A stretch of DNA of 64,000 bases from NCBI GenBank assembly GCA_964645405.1, contig CAZYCA010000044.1, positions 1 through 64,000 on the forward strand, read 5' to 3'. The notes under the pieces are model-generated. The model did not search any database. It saw only the letters and a list, made by a program, of their open reading frames with translations, and was not told where the DNA came from. Position 1 is the stretch's first letter. The number at the start of each line of letters is the position of its first letter. Position numbers and translations under genes: made by a program. This document shows positions 34,828 through 43,008 of this stretch, piece after piece. This stretch comes from JAMWDF01 sp964645405 (lineage in GTDB: Bacteria; Ratteibacteria; UBA8468; B48-G9; DSTR01).

Positions 34828-34856
34828 ATTATATCATTGTCATTAAACGGGGAAAA
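34828..34856 (-). promoter_or_regulatory. Candidate promoter for phoBR
   Basis: TATAAT (34828-34833) with TTTTCC (34851-34856) at 17 bases; leader of about 40 bases. The -35 is poor and I find no 11-bp-phased repeats here, so phoB may be expressed constitutively at a low level. Confidence 0.4.
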
Positions 34857-34868
34857 GTCAGGAATTGT

Positions 34869-35513
34869 TTACTGGTTGGGCAGATATGGTTTTAATGTTC
34901 TGGCAATCCGTTCAGCCATGAGAGCATAACCTTTCGCATTGGGATGCAGCTGGTCACTCTTCAGGGCAGGGTCAGTGAAAATACCTTTAAGAATATCCGG
35001 GATAAGCAAAACTTTTTTTTCTCTGGCAAGTTTCCGGAAAAGTTTCAGGTAAGGATCAATCAGGTGTACCCTGGTTTCTACCAGGACAACAGAAGCCCGT
35101 GTTTTCTGGATAGCTTCAATTATTTTCCTCAGGTTAGCTATGGTCTCCTGTTTGGGCAGACCCTGAAAATAGTCATTGGCTCCCAGGGCGACAATAACCA
35201 GGGAGGGGTTTTTAGAAAGGACATCTTTTTCCAGTCTGACTAAAGCATCCCTGGTAGTATCACCGCTGACACCGGCATTAATCACTTCCCGGTTGAGGAT
35301 TCTTCCCAGTACCGCGGGATAGTCTTCCCCGGGTGTTACTCCTTCCCCGGCAGTAAGGCTATCTCCCAGACAGACAATAGGACCCGGTTTAACCACTACC
35401 TTTATTCCGGGACGGAAAAGAGAGTAACTCCACCAGGAAAGAAGTAGGAGGAAACTACCCAGTGCCAGGCCTGTAAGGACCACTAATTTTTTTCTCTTTG
35501 TGTTTCTGTCCAT
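34869..35513 (-). CDS. SGNH/GDSL-family lipase/esterase (TesA-like), membrane-anchored
   Basis: 214 residues from ATG 35513. A longer reading upstream would place non-conserved residues before the anchor. N-terminal basic stretch plus one hydrophobic helix (LVVLTGLALGSFLLLLSWW), then the hydrolase: block I CLGDSLTAGEG (nucleophile Ser), block II Gly in GVSGDTT, block III GANDYF, and block V SDQLHPNAKG (Asp and His). Typical of arylesterase/lysophospholipase TesA-like enzymes facing the periplasm. Substrate unknown. Ends 84 bases upstream of phoB and may be read through into it; divergent from ycf46-like gene. Confidence 0.88.
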   Translation of the reverse strand: MDRNTKRKKLVVLTGLALGSFLLLLSWWSYSLFRPGIKVVVKPGPIVCLGDSLTAGEGVTPGEDYPAVLGRILNREVINAGVSGDTTRDALVRLEKDVLSKNPSLVIVALGANDYFQGLPKQETIANLRKIIEAIQKTRASVVLVETRVHLIDPYLKLFRKLAREKKVLLIPDILKGIFTDPALKSDQLHPNAKGYALMAERIARTLKPYLPNQ

Positions 35514-35514
35514 G

Positions 35515-35547
35515 TTGACATTAATGTTCTGCCACAGGTATATTATA
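35515..35547. promoter_or_regulatory. Overlapping divergent promoters (SGNH hydrolase / Ycf46 operon)
   Basis: Rightward: TTGACA (35515-35520), 18 bases, TATATT (35539-35544), 6 bases before the ATG at 35551, with no Shine-Dalgarno sequence, so a leaderless mRNA is likely. Leftward: TATAAT (35542-35547), about 28 bases before the ATG at 35513, without a clear -35. The two -10 boxes share bases, so transcription in one direction may exclude the other. Confidence 0.6.
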
Positions 35548-35550
35548 CAC

Positions 35551-37098
35551 ATGGGTGAAACAGTCAGGGAGATAGATGTTCTCATCAGGGCTCGTTACCC
35601 TATCATCTACATTGTCTCCTGGGAAGAGGAAAGGGTAGGAGAAACCATAACAGGCATCGGACGCCAGCGCGGGAAAAAGGTGTTCTTCTGGACTGTAGAA
35701 AGAGGGTTACTGCCTTCTGGTACGCCGGCGCAAAGCGAAAAGGTTTCAGAATCCACCAGAGACCCGTTAACTGCTCTGGATACAGTAGCCAGGCAGGTGG
35801 AACCAGCCATCTTTGTTTTCAAGGATTTGCATCCTTTTTTTACCGACCCGGTTGTGGTGCGCAAATTAAGAAGTCTGGGTTATCTTTTAACCAAAAGCCA
35901 TAAAACCCTTATACTTCTTTCTCCCATTCTGAAAATACCACCAGAACTGCAAAAAGGTGTCACGGTGATTGATTTTGATTTACCTGGCCGGTCTGAGCTG
36001 GAATGTCTTCTTTCTTCTATGGTGGAACAGGTAAAGAATAATCCTCAGGTAAAGATTACCCTGACACCGGAGACAAAAGAAAAAATTTTATCTGCCCTTC
36101 TGGGTTTGACGCTGGAGGAGGCAGAAAATGTCTTAGCCAAAGCTCTGGTGATGAACAGCCGACTCAGTCCGGAAGAGGTGGCTATTATTCTTTCTGAGAA
36201 AAAACAGATTATCAGAAAAAGCGGTCTTCTGGAGTATTTTGAAAGCCAGGAGCAATTGGAGAATGTTGGTGGTCTTGATGTTTTGAAGGACTGGCTGAGG
36301 AAAAGACAGCTGGCTTTTTCTCCTCAGGCAAAGGATTTCGGACTTCCACCCCCGAAGGGTATTTTGCTTTTAGGGGTTCAGGGTTGCGGGAAGAGCCTTT
36401 GCGCCAAGGCAGTAGCCAGTCTCTGGAAATTACCCTTACTAAGACTGGATGTTGGCCGGATTTTTAGCAGTCTGGTCGGTTCTTCAGAAGAGAATATGAG
36501 ACAGGCGATTAAGATTTCCGAATCTATAGCGCCAGATATTCTCTGGATTGATGAGATAGAAAAGGCTTTTTCTGGCAGCCAGAGTTCCAGCTTTTCTGAT
36601 GCGGGTACTACTTCCCGTGTACTTGGTCAGTTTATTACCTGGCTGCAGGAGAAAAACTCAGCTGTATTTGTTATTGCCACAGCAAACAGTATTGAAAATC
36701 TACCCCCGGAACTTTTAAGAAAAGGCCGTTTTGACGAAATTTTTTTTGTTGATTTGCCAAAAATGGAGGAGAGGAGAGAAATTTTTTCCATTCATCTGAA
36801 TAAGAGAAAGAGGGACCCGGAAAAATTTGATTTAGAAGTTTTAGCCAGAGAAGCGGCAGGTTTCAGCGGCGCGGAGATTGAACAGGCAATCATCTCAGCG
36901 CTTTTTGATGTCTTCCAGGCAGGAAGAGAGTTGACCACCGAGGATATTCTTACCAGTATCAGGCAGACACGTCCCTTATCAGTCACCATGAAGGAGAATA
37001 TTGAGCAGTTAAGAGCCTGGGCTGGAAGTCGTGCGCGTGCCGCTTCTTCTATTGGCGAGGTGGAAGAAATACCGGCAGGAAGGAGGATAGAGTTATGA
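35551..37098 (+). CDS. Ycf46-type AAA+ ATPase
   Basis: 515 residues from ATG 35551. The first ~230 residues form a degenerate ATPase-like domain starting EIDVLIRARYPIIYIVSWEEERV, the hallmark of cyanobacterial and plastid Ycf46. The C-terminal AAA+ module has Walker A LLGVQGCGKSLCAK (about 275-282), Walker B ILWIDEIEKAF (about 330-335), sensor 1 IATANSIENLPPELL with arginine finger region RKGRFDEIFF, and a C-terminal helical lid. Ycf46 is linked in cyanobacteria to inorganic-carbon use, but its mechanism is unknown. It is coupled by a 4-base overlap to a Ycf35-like gene and followed by a DUF2997 gene, a known conserved triad. Confidence 0.88.
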   Translation: MGETVREIDVLIRARYPIIYIVSWEEERVGETITGIGRQRGKKVFFWTVERGLLPSGTPAQSEKVSESTRDPLTALDTVARQVEPAIFVFKDLHPFFTDPVVVRKLRSLGYLLTKSHKTLILLSPILKIPPELQKGVTVIDFDLPGRSELECLLSSMVEQVKNNPQVKITLTPETKEKILSALLGLTLEEAENVLAKALVMNSRLSPEEVAIILSEKKQIIRKSGLLEYFESQEQLENVGGLDVLKDWLRKRQLAFSPQAKDFGLPPPKGILLLGVQGCGKSLCAKAVASLWKLPLLRLDVGRIFSSLVGSSEENMRQAIKISESIAPDILWIDEIEKAFSGSQSSSFSDAGTTSRVLGQFITWLQEKNSAVFVIATANSIENLPPELLRKGRFDEIFFVDLPKMEERREIFSIHLNKRKRDPEKFDLEVLAREAAGFSGAEIEQAIISALFDVFQAGRELTTEDILTSIRQTRPLSVTMKENIEQLRAWAGSRARAASSIGEVEEIPAGRRIEL

Positions 37099-37553
37099 GT
37101 GCGATTTTTGTGGTGGTTCCTGTCCTGATGAGTGCTGGCTGGCCAGCAGTGCAGGCAGCAGCAATAGCCGCTGCCACAGCCCTTGGTTTTACCCAGAGGG
37201 AAGAGCTATCCAGTCAGGAGGAAAAGAAAGTAGAAAGGGTAGAGGTGGAGGTAGAAGGAGCAAGTATCATCGGTGATACCCTTTCCCGGGAACAGGAATT
37301 AACCTTTGAAAAAGAAGGCATAGTTGTTACTTTTTATAAGGATATTCGTGGTCGTTGCGGGGTACAGGTATGCGGAGAAGGGTTGAGCAGAAATCAACTA
37401 CTCCGTCTTGGCCGGCAGATCAGTCAGCGGCTTATCCAGGAGTATGTGAGAGAGAAAGTTATTGGTGAGTTGAAAAAGAGGGGATTTCAAATGGTGGAGG
37501 AAGCAGTAGCACCAGACAGAAGTATCAGGTTGACAGTAAGAAAATGGGGGTAA
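37095..37553 (+). CDS. Ycf35/DUF1257-like protein
   Basis: 152 residues. The C-terminal half matches the Ycf35 pattern: an aromatic/basic helix (LIQEYVREKVIGELKKRGFQMVEE) followed by SIRLTVRKW, preceded by IVVTFYKDIRGRCGVQV. The N-terminus is unusual in being hydrophobic (IFVVVPVLMSAGWPAVQAAAIAAATALGF), which might be a helix that replaces the amphipathic helix seen in Ycf35, or a membrane-contacting segment. A charged linker (EELSSQEEKKVERVEVEVEG) lies between. The start overlaps the ycf46 stop (ATGA). Function unknown, presumed partner or substrate adaptor of the Ycf46 ATPase. Confidence 0.7.
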   Translation: MSAIFVVVPVLMSAGWPAVQAAAIAAATALGFTQREELSSQEEKKVERVEVEVEGASIIGDTLSREQELTFEKEGIVVTFYKDIRGRCGVQVCGEGLSRNQLLRLGRQISQRLIQEYVREKVIGELKKRGFQMVEEAVAPDRSIRLTVRKWG

Positions 37554-37582
37554 GAAAAGGTTTTCTTTTCTGAGACCTTACC

Positions 37583-37789
37583 ATGAGACGGCAGGAGATA
37601 GAAATCCAGATAAAACCGAACGGCCAGACTGTAGTTCACATAAAAGGAGTAAAAGGAAAAAGTTGCCTTCATTATGCTGATCTTTTCCAGCAGCTGATAG
37701 GCCCGGTTAAAAACTTGAAATATACTTCCGAATATTATGAACCTGATGTCCAGGTGGAAATAACTGATGAACTGAAGAGAAAGAGATAA
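37583..37789 (+). CDS. DUF2997 family small protein
   Basis: 68 residues. QEIEIQIKPNGQTVVHIKGVKGKSCLHY, followed by SEYYEPD, closely follows the DUF2997 consensus (beta strands, then GVKGxSC, then the EYY motif). The single conserved Cys in KGKSC could hold a metal or thioester, but nothing proves it. Separated by 29 bases from the Ycf35-like gene and 29 from the next gene. DUF2997 proteins are co-encoded with Ycf35 and Ycf46 in many bacteria; the function is unknown. Confidence 0.78.
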   Translation: MRRQEIEIQIKPNGQTVVHIKGVKGKSCLHYADLFQQLIGPVKNLKYTSEYYEPDVQVEITDELKRKR

Positions 37790-37818
37790 GTTGATGATGG
37801 GAGCTAACATTTCTGTCT

Positions 37819-38832
37819 ATGGAATGTCCTAACTGCGGCTATTCTAATCCTGACGGTTGCCTGGAATGTCTGAGGTGCCACCGGGTTTTAGAAGAAGAAA
37901 GATTACTGCCCACGTATCCACCTCGTTCTGGATTAAGTCCTGCCTGGCGAAGATTTCTTCTCTGGCAGTCCAGGAGTAGATACTCCTTTCATCAGGGTTT
38001 TTTTAAGCTTCTGGAGAAAATGAGGATAAGCCCTGTGTACAACCAGGAATTAGCCGTAATTTTAGCCGGTCTGGGTTCACTTTTTTTACCCGGGCTGGGT
38101 CAGGTGCAGAGAGGAAAAAACTCACAGGCGATAGTGATTTTTTCCTTCTGGTTTTTTTCATTGATTCTGGTGCTACTTTTTTATGGAAGCCGGTTATCCT
38201 CCTTCCTTTACTCTGCGGTTTTTTTCCTGCACTGTTATGCTGTTTTTGACTGTCTGAGAAATTTACCTGTCATGCAGCATTTCTGGAAACGGCTGGCAGC
38301 ATCGCTGGGAGTGGCTATCTGTGTCTGGCTGCTTTATGTTTTCACCGTACAGTTTACCAGCAATTATTTTCTCCTTTTCAGGGTTGGTGATGCTCTTTAT
38401 TCTCCATCCTTGCAGGCAGGAGACTATGTCTTAATCTACCGACGTGCTTACCGGAAAAAAGCTCCCTGCCCGGGTCAGGTTATTTACTTCCACTTTTCAG
38501 GAGCTTTGCTGGAAAAAACAGAAGGCAGTGTACCGGTTTACATGCCTTCTGGTTTCTATCTGGAAAAAGTGATAGCTGGCCCTGGTGATTTTTTTACAGT
38601 GAAAGATGGTTTACCTCTGGTGAACAATTCTCTGCTGAATAATTTTCCACTTCATAATGTTTCCTGGTCAGAAACTCCACCACAAAAACTCAACCAGGAT
38701 TCATATCTTGTTTTCCTTCCCTACCGGTACCGGGGAAAGATAACAAGTCTGGCAATTGTGGTAGCCAGGAAAAATATTTTAGGGCAGGCAATAGTGAGCT
38801 GGTCTAAGTGGAACCAGAGGTACTTTTTATGA
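37819..38832 (+). CDS. Zinc-ribbon membrane protein with signal-peptidase-like (S26) domain, probably inactive
   Basis: 337 residues. Residues 1-22 are a zinc ribbon (CPNCGYSN and CLECLRCH). Membrane helices follow at about 77-95, 103-122, 126-145 and 160-180, with a TM2-like LPGLGQVQRGK before the second. Residues about 185-335 are an S26 signal peptidase fold: ALYSPSLQAGDYVLIYRRAY corresponds to the SMxPTLxxGD box and LEKVIAGPGDFFTVKDG to the IKRVxGLPGD box. Leu193 stands at the catalytic Ser position and Glu249 at the catalytic Lys, so peptidase activity is unlikely. No clear Shine-Dalgarno sequence; it overlaps the next gene by 4 bases. Function unknown. Confidence 0.7.
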   Translation: MECPNCGYSNPDGCLECLRCHRVLEEERLLPTYPPRSGLSPAWRRFLLWQSRSRYSFHQGFFKLLEKMRISPVYNQELAVILAGLGSLFLPGLGQVQRGKNSQAIVIFSFWFFSLILVLLFYGSRLSSFLYSAVFFLHCYAVFDCLRNLPVMQHFWKRLAASLGVAICVWLLYVFTVQFTSNYFLLFRVGDALYSPSLQAGDYVLIYRRAYRKKAPCPGQVIYFHFSGALLEKTEGSVPVYMPSGFYLEKVIAGPGDFFTVKDGLPLVNNSLLNNFPLHNVSWSETPPQKLNQDSYLVFLPYRYRGKITSLAIVVARKNILGQAIVSWSKWNQRYFL

Positions 38833-39803
38833 ACGGGGAAAAAGGTCGTTTCTCCTGGCTGGAAATTTCTGCCAGAGAAGTGAAGGTGAGTCCGGCTGAA
38901 AGTCAGCGGGAATCCAGTTATCACCTCAGCGAAGGTGAACGGCGCTACTACGAAGGTTTCTACGAACAGGCTCTCCGCAGTTATGCCAGGGCTCTGCAGT
39001 ATGACAGAGGACTGGTACCTGCCTGGGCAGGACAGGTGAAATGTCTTCTCCAGATGGAAGAATGGGAAGAGGCAGAAACCTGGGTTAACAATGCTCTTAC
39101 CTACCATCCCCAGGCCGCTGACTTACTTGCCCTGAAGAGTATTGTTCTGGTGGAAAAGGGTGAAAAGGATAAGGCTTTAGCGTATTCTGACGCCTCCTTT
39201 AACTATAAAAGTGAAACCGGGTTTGTGTGGCTGGCAAGAGCCTACGTTCTTCTGTCTCTTAACCGGGAGAAAACTGCCCAGACCTGCATGGAACAGGTGG
39301 TGACAAAGGACTGTCAGGACTGGCGAGTTTTAATGGAAGCAGGTCGTCTTTACCTGCGAGCGGGCAGGTCTTCTTTAGCTGTACGTTTTCTCCATCAGGC
39401 AGTAACAATTTGTACGGATAATGCGTATCTCTGGTTTCTTTTAGCCAGTGCTTACCAGAAATTACATTTACGTTCCCGGGTAAGATTCTGCTGTGAACAG
39501 GCTCTGAGACTGCGGCCGTCTTTTCCTGAAGCCCAGGAAATGTTTAACAATGCCCAGGGTCTGGGTTGTTTTGTGGCAACAGTCTGTCTGGATGAGACAG
39601 AGGCGCTGGCTACCCTGAGGTGGTGGCGGGATAGGTATCTCTTATGTCATCCAGCAGGCAGGCTGGTTGTTTTTCTTTATAATAAAACAGGTCCCTTTCT
39701 GGCCAGGGTAGTCTACAGGTTGCCGCAAGTCAGAAGGTCCCTGCGCCAGATACTACTGTGGCTGGTAGACCTTATCAGAAGGCTTAGGGAGGAAAATCTC
39801 TGA
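38829..39803 (+). CDS. TPR-repeat protein with CFI-box C-terminal domain
   Basis: 324 residues from ATG 38829, which overlaps the previous stop (ATGA); an in-frame ATG lies 21 bases earlier. Tetratricopeptide repeats fill about residues 35-245 (for example RRYYEGFYEQALRSYARAL, WLARAYVLLSLNREKTAQ). The C-terminus starting CFVATVCLDETEALATLRWW, then RDRYLLCHPAGRLVVFLY, is a CFI-box (CFIATAAYG-type) domain, here with a diverged box. That domain is thought to be a C-terminal envelope-associated module. No signal peptide. Stop overlaps pilT by one base (TGATG). Confidence 0.78.
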   Translation: MNGEKGRFSWLEISAREVKVSPAESQRESSYHLSEGERRYYEGFYEQALRSYARALQYDRGLVPAWAGQVKCLLQMEEWEEAETWVNNALTYHPQAADLLALKSIVLVEKGEKDKALAYSDASFNYKSETGFVWLARAYVLLSLNREKTAQTCMEQVVTKDCQDWRVLMEAGRLYLRAGRSSLAVRFLHQAVTICTDNAYLWFLLASAYQKLHLRSRVRFCCEQALRLRPSFPEAQEMFNNAQGLGCFVATVCLDETEALATLRWWRDRYLLCHPAGRLVVFLYNKTGPFLARVVYRLPQVRRSLRQILLWLVDLIRRLREENL

Positions 39804-40861
39804 TGGATATGATTTCTCTACTTTCCCAGGCAATAAAACAACAGGCTTCTGACCTTCACCTGGTAGTGGGAGTGCCACCATCTATCAGGGTGAATGGAGA
39901 GATTGTTTTCATGGATTACCCGGGGTTAACTCCGGAAATGACTCACAGGCTTACCTGTAGCCTGCTTTCTCCTGCCCAGAGAGAACGTTTAGAAAAGGAA
40001 AGGGAAATAGACCTTTCTGTGGACTTACCGGAGATTGGTCGTTGTCGGGTGAATGCTTACCATGCCAAAGGTGCAGTGGAATGCGCTTTGAGAATTATCC
40101 CTTCCAGGATAAGAACCCTGGAGGAACTGGGGCTGCCGGAAGTAGTGAAAGAACTGGCGCTGAGACCCAAAGGACTGGTTCTGGTTGCTGGAGCAGCAGG
40201 GATGGGAAAAACCACGACTCTGGCGGCGATGATTGATTATATTAACCAGCACAAACGCAGCCGGATTATCACTATTGAAGACCCGATTGAATATCTGCAC
40301 GAGCATAAGAAAAGTATTGTGGTGCAAAGGGAGATAGGTACTGACCCCACCAGTGATACCCGGTCATTTGCTTCTGCCTTAAGAAACGCTCTGCGGCAGG
40401 ACCCCAATGTAATCTGTATTGGAGAAATGAGGGATTTGGATACTTTTGCTATTGCCATGACAGCAGCTGAAACCGGTCATCTGGTCATGGGTACTATTCA
40501 TACCGCCAACGCCATTCATACCATCAGTCGCATTATAGATGTCTTTCCTCCTTACCAGCAGCCACAAATCAGGACACAACTGGCAGATTGTCTGGAAGCT
40601 GTAGTAGCGCAGCTGCTTTTACCCCGGATGGATGGTAACGGACGTGTTCTGGCGACAGAAATCCTTGTTGCCACCGGGGCCATCAGAAGATGTATCAGGG
40701 ATAATAAATTAGAGCAGATTATTACCCACCTGCAGACAGGAGGAGAGTTCCAGATGAAAACCATGGACCTTTCCCTGAGAGAGTTGTACGAGGCGGGTTT
40801 GATTGATTATGATACAGCTATCTCCAAAGCCCAGGACCCAAGGATGTTCAGGGATTTATGA
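39803..40861 (+). CDS. pilT: Twitching motility ATPase PilT
   Basis: 352 residues. N-terminal PAS-like domain (SDLHLVVGVPPSIRVNGEI), Walker A GAAGMGKTTTLAA (unusual Ala/Met in place of PTGSGKS), Asp box IITIEDPIEYLHEHKKS, Walker B ICIGEMRDLDTF, His box GHLVMGTIHTANAIHTISRIID, and the PilT-specific C-terminus with LRELYEAGLID. PilT powers type IV pilus retraction. No other pilus gene is in the window, so it works with remote components or serves another secretion-ATPase role. The ATG at 39803 overlaps the previous stop; it overlaps the next gene by 4 bases. Confidence 0.92.
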   Translation: MDMISLLSQAIKQQASDLHLVVGVPPSIRVNGEIVFMDYPGLTPEMTHRLTCSLLSPAQRERLEKEREIDLSVDLPEIGRCRVNAYHAKGAVECALRIIPSRIRTLEELGLPEVVKELALRPKGLVLVAGAAGMGKTTTLAAMIDYINQHKRSRIITIEDPIEYLHEHKKSIVVQREIGTDPTSDTRSFASALRNALRQDPNVICIGEMRDLDTFAIAMTAAETGHLVMGTIHTANAIHTISRIIDVFPPYQQPQIRTQLADCLEAVVAQLLLPRMDGNGRVLATEILVATGAIRRCIRDNKLEQIITHLQTGGEFQMKTMDLSLRELYEAGLIDYDTAISKAQDPRMFRDL

Positions 40862-43008
40862 GCAGGTATAACCTGGAGGAAGAAATGAAGTCACCTTTAC
40901 CATTTGACAGGCGCCTGGCTCGTTTTGAATTTCGGCCACATGTGGGTAATCCCAGAGAAATTATTAACCTTATGTCTTCTTCCGGGGTGGAAGTTCTCGT
41001 TGCCAGCGGGATGCATCAGGACGGGTGGGCAGCCTATCCCAGCAAGGTGGCAGTTGCCCATCCAGAGATGGACCCGGACTTTATTCCGGAACTAATTCGT
41101 CTGGCTCACAAAAAAGATATCATGGTTCTTTCCTGGTATAACATGCGGCAGAATGTGCCGCTGGCAAAACTCCACCCGGAGTGGCAGGTGATGATGAAGT
41201 TACCTGATGGCAGAATTGTTCCTGAGGAAACAAACTTCTGTCTTTTTTCTTCTCCTTACCAGGATTTCGTCTTGAGTTACTCAGCAGAAATTCTGGAGTT
41301 AGGTTTTGATGGATTGTGGTATGATGGTGCCTGGCCTGGAAGTAGAGAACATCCCAGTTGTTACTGTCACTGGTGCTCTCAGAAGTTCCGTTATCATTCC
41401 GGGCACGAAATTCCGCAGAAAGTAGACTGGGATGACCCTGTCTTCCGGGAATGGGTCCGCTGGCGGTACAGGCTTTTTGATGAGTTTGTCACCCGTTTAT
41501 ACCAGAATCTTACTACCAGATGGCCGCCAGCTATTATCATGATGAATCACTACAACAGACCTTCTGTGAACTCTCCTTCTCCAGAAGAAGGTACCTCTTG
41601 GAAAAATGGTGTTTCCTTAGATGTGATGAAATTTCCTGGTGGAGGTGGTAATGAAAACTCCGCGGTAATGAACAGGCTACATACCACTGGTTTTAATGCC
41701 CGGATTGTGAAAGCGCAGTGTCCGCAGCGGTTTGATGTCTGGGAACCAGGGGGAACATTATGGCGGAGTGTTGTTTATCCGGAACTGGAGAATGACCGAA
41801 CTCATTCCCTCCTTCATGGTTTCTGGACATTGTCCCTGGGAGGGGTTCCGTGGACAGCCCTGATTAATGTTTTAACCCGACAGGGAAAACCTGATGGCAG
41901 AGTGATGAAGGAGTGGAAAAGAAGGAGGCCTTATTTTGGTGGTGAGCCGGTCACCTATTGTGCTGTCCATTATTCTCAAATGACGCGTGATTTCTACGGT
42001 CGTAATCATCCCAATGTTTATTACAGTGAGGTTTATGGTCTTTACGATGTTTGTGTGGAGGGACATTTTCTTACTGATTTAATCCTGGATACACAGCTGA
42101 CTGATCTGGACTACCTCAAACGTTATCGGGTGCTGGTGCTGCCCAATTCCGCCTGTTTATCTGAGAGCCAGGGTGAGACCATACGTCGTTTTGTGCATTC
42201 GGGGGGCGTGGTGATTGCTTCATTTGAAACCGGTCTGTACGACCAGGAAGGACAGAGAAGGAAGGATTTTCTTCTGAGTGATGTTTTTGGTGTGAGTTAC
42301 CTGGGCAGTGTGAACCTGACTCCTGGTCCATGGGGAAAGACAATCTATGACCGGGATAACATTCCCCACCAGCGGCCCCTAATCAGAGTTGAGGATGCAC
42401 ACCTGGAGAAAAAAGTTTCCCCTGTGGTTTTCTTTGGTGCCAACTATACCAGAGTAAAGGTGGCTGCTGACAGTAAGGTTATTGCCAGTACGGTTTTTGC
42501 CAGCCGGGTTTTTGACCTTTATCCTCAGAAAGAGATAAGAAAGATACCAGCTGATAGTCCTGCTATTGTCTGGCATCGTTATGGTAAAGGCGAGGCTATT
42601 TATCTCACTCCGGAGGCAGGCAGAGGGTTTCTCCAGTGGCCCCATCCAGAGCTGCGGAAACTTCTGGAAATCCTGGTAGGAAGGGGAAAACCATGGATTA
42701 CACTCCAGGCTCCAAAGATAGTGGAAATGACAGCTTTTCTTCACCCGAAAGGTGTTCTGGCAATTCATCTGGTTAACCTGCCCTGGTCCAGCAACAGGCC
42801 ACCGGTGCCATATGGTATCCCGGTACTGGATGAAGTGTTTCCTGTTCATGACATTGAAGTAAGAATCAGAAACGTGAAAAGCAGAAACGTTTCTCTCCCC
42901 CTGAGCCGGGAAAAGGTAAGGACAAAGAAAAAAGGGTCAGATTTGCTGGTCACTGTACCAGTGTTAAAATACCACCAGGTTATCTGGATAAGGATGGGTG
43001 CTAAATGA
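40858..43008 (+). CDS. GH42-like / hypothetical glycosyl hydrolase (GHL6-type) with trimerisation-like domain
   Basis: 716 residues, no signal peptide. N-terminal TIM barrel of the hypothetical glycosyl hydrolase 6 type: FRPHVGNPREII, SGMHQDGWAAYPS, VLSWYNMRQN, ELGFDGLWYDGAWPG and a Cys cluster in SCYCHWCSQKF. Residues about 380-600 fit a beta-galactosidase trimerisation (GH42 middle) domain, with YRVLVLPNSACLSESQGETIRRFVHSGG typical of its glutamine-amidotransferase-like fold. Catalytic acids are candidates in the DGxWYDG region. Substrate unknown, possibly fucose- or galactose-containing glycans. Overlaps pilT by 4 bases and the TPM gene by 4 bases, so it is part of the same operon. Confidence 0.78.
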   Translation: MSRYNLEEEMKSPLPFDRRLARFEFRPHVGNPREIINLMSSSGVEVLVASGMHQDGWAAYPSKVAVAHPEMDPDFIPELIRLAHKKDIMVLSWYNMRQNVPLAKLHPEWQVMMKLPDGRIVPEETNFCLFSSPYQDFVLSYSAEILELGFDGLWYDGAWPGSREHPSCYCHWCSQKFRYHSGHEIPQKVDWDDPVFREWVRWRYRLFDEFVTRLYQNLTTRWPPAIIMMNHYNRPSVNSPSPEEGTSWKNGVSLDVMKFPGGGGNENSAVMNRLHTTGFNARIVKAQCPQRFDVWEPGGTLWRSVVYPELENDRTHSLLHGFWTLSLGGVPWTALINVLTRQGKPDGRVMKEWKRRRPYFGGEPVTYCAVHYSQMTRDFYGRNHPNVYYSEVYGLYDVCVEGHFLTDLILDTQLTDLDYLKRYRVLVLPNSACLSESQGETIRRFVHSGGVVIASFETGLYDQEGQRRKDFLLSDVFGVSYLGSVNLTPGPWGKTIYDRDNIPHQRPLIRVEDAHLEKKVSPVVFFGANYTRVKVAADSKVIASTVFASRVFDLYPQKEIRKIPADSPAIVWHRYGKGEAIYLTPEAGRGFLQWPHPELRKLLEILVGRGKPWITLQAPKIVEMTAFLHPKGVLAIHLVNLPWSSNRPPVPYGIPVLDEVFPVHDIEVRIRNVKSRNVSLPLSREKVRTKKKGSDLLVTVPVLKYHQVIWIRMGAK

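Noticed and set aside
34828..34868. Pho box in front of phoB
   Set aside because: No 11-bp-phased CTTAAC-like half-sites were found upstream of the TATAAT box.
42379..42849. 156-codon antisense open frame inside the GH42-like gene
   Set aside because: Low-complexity translation and no start signals.
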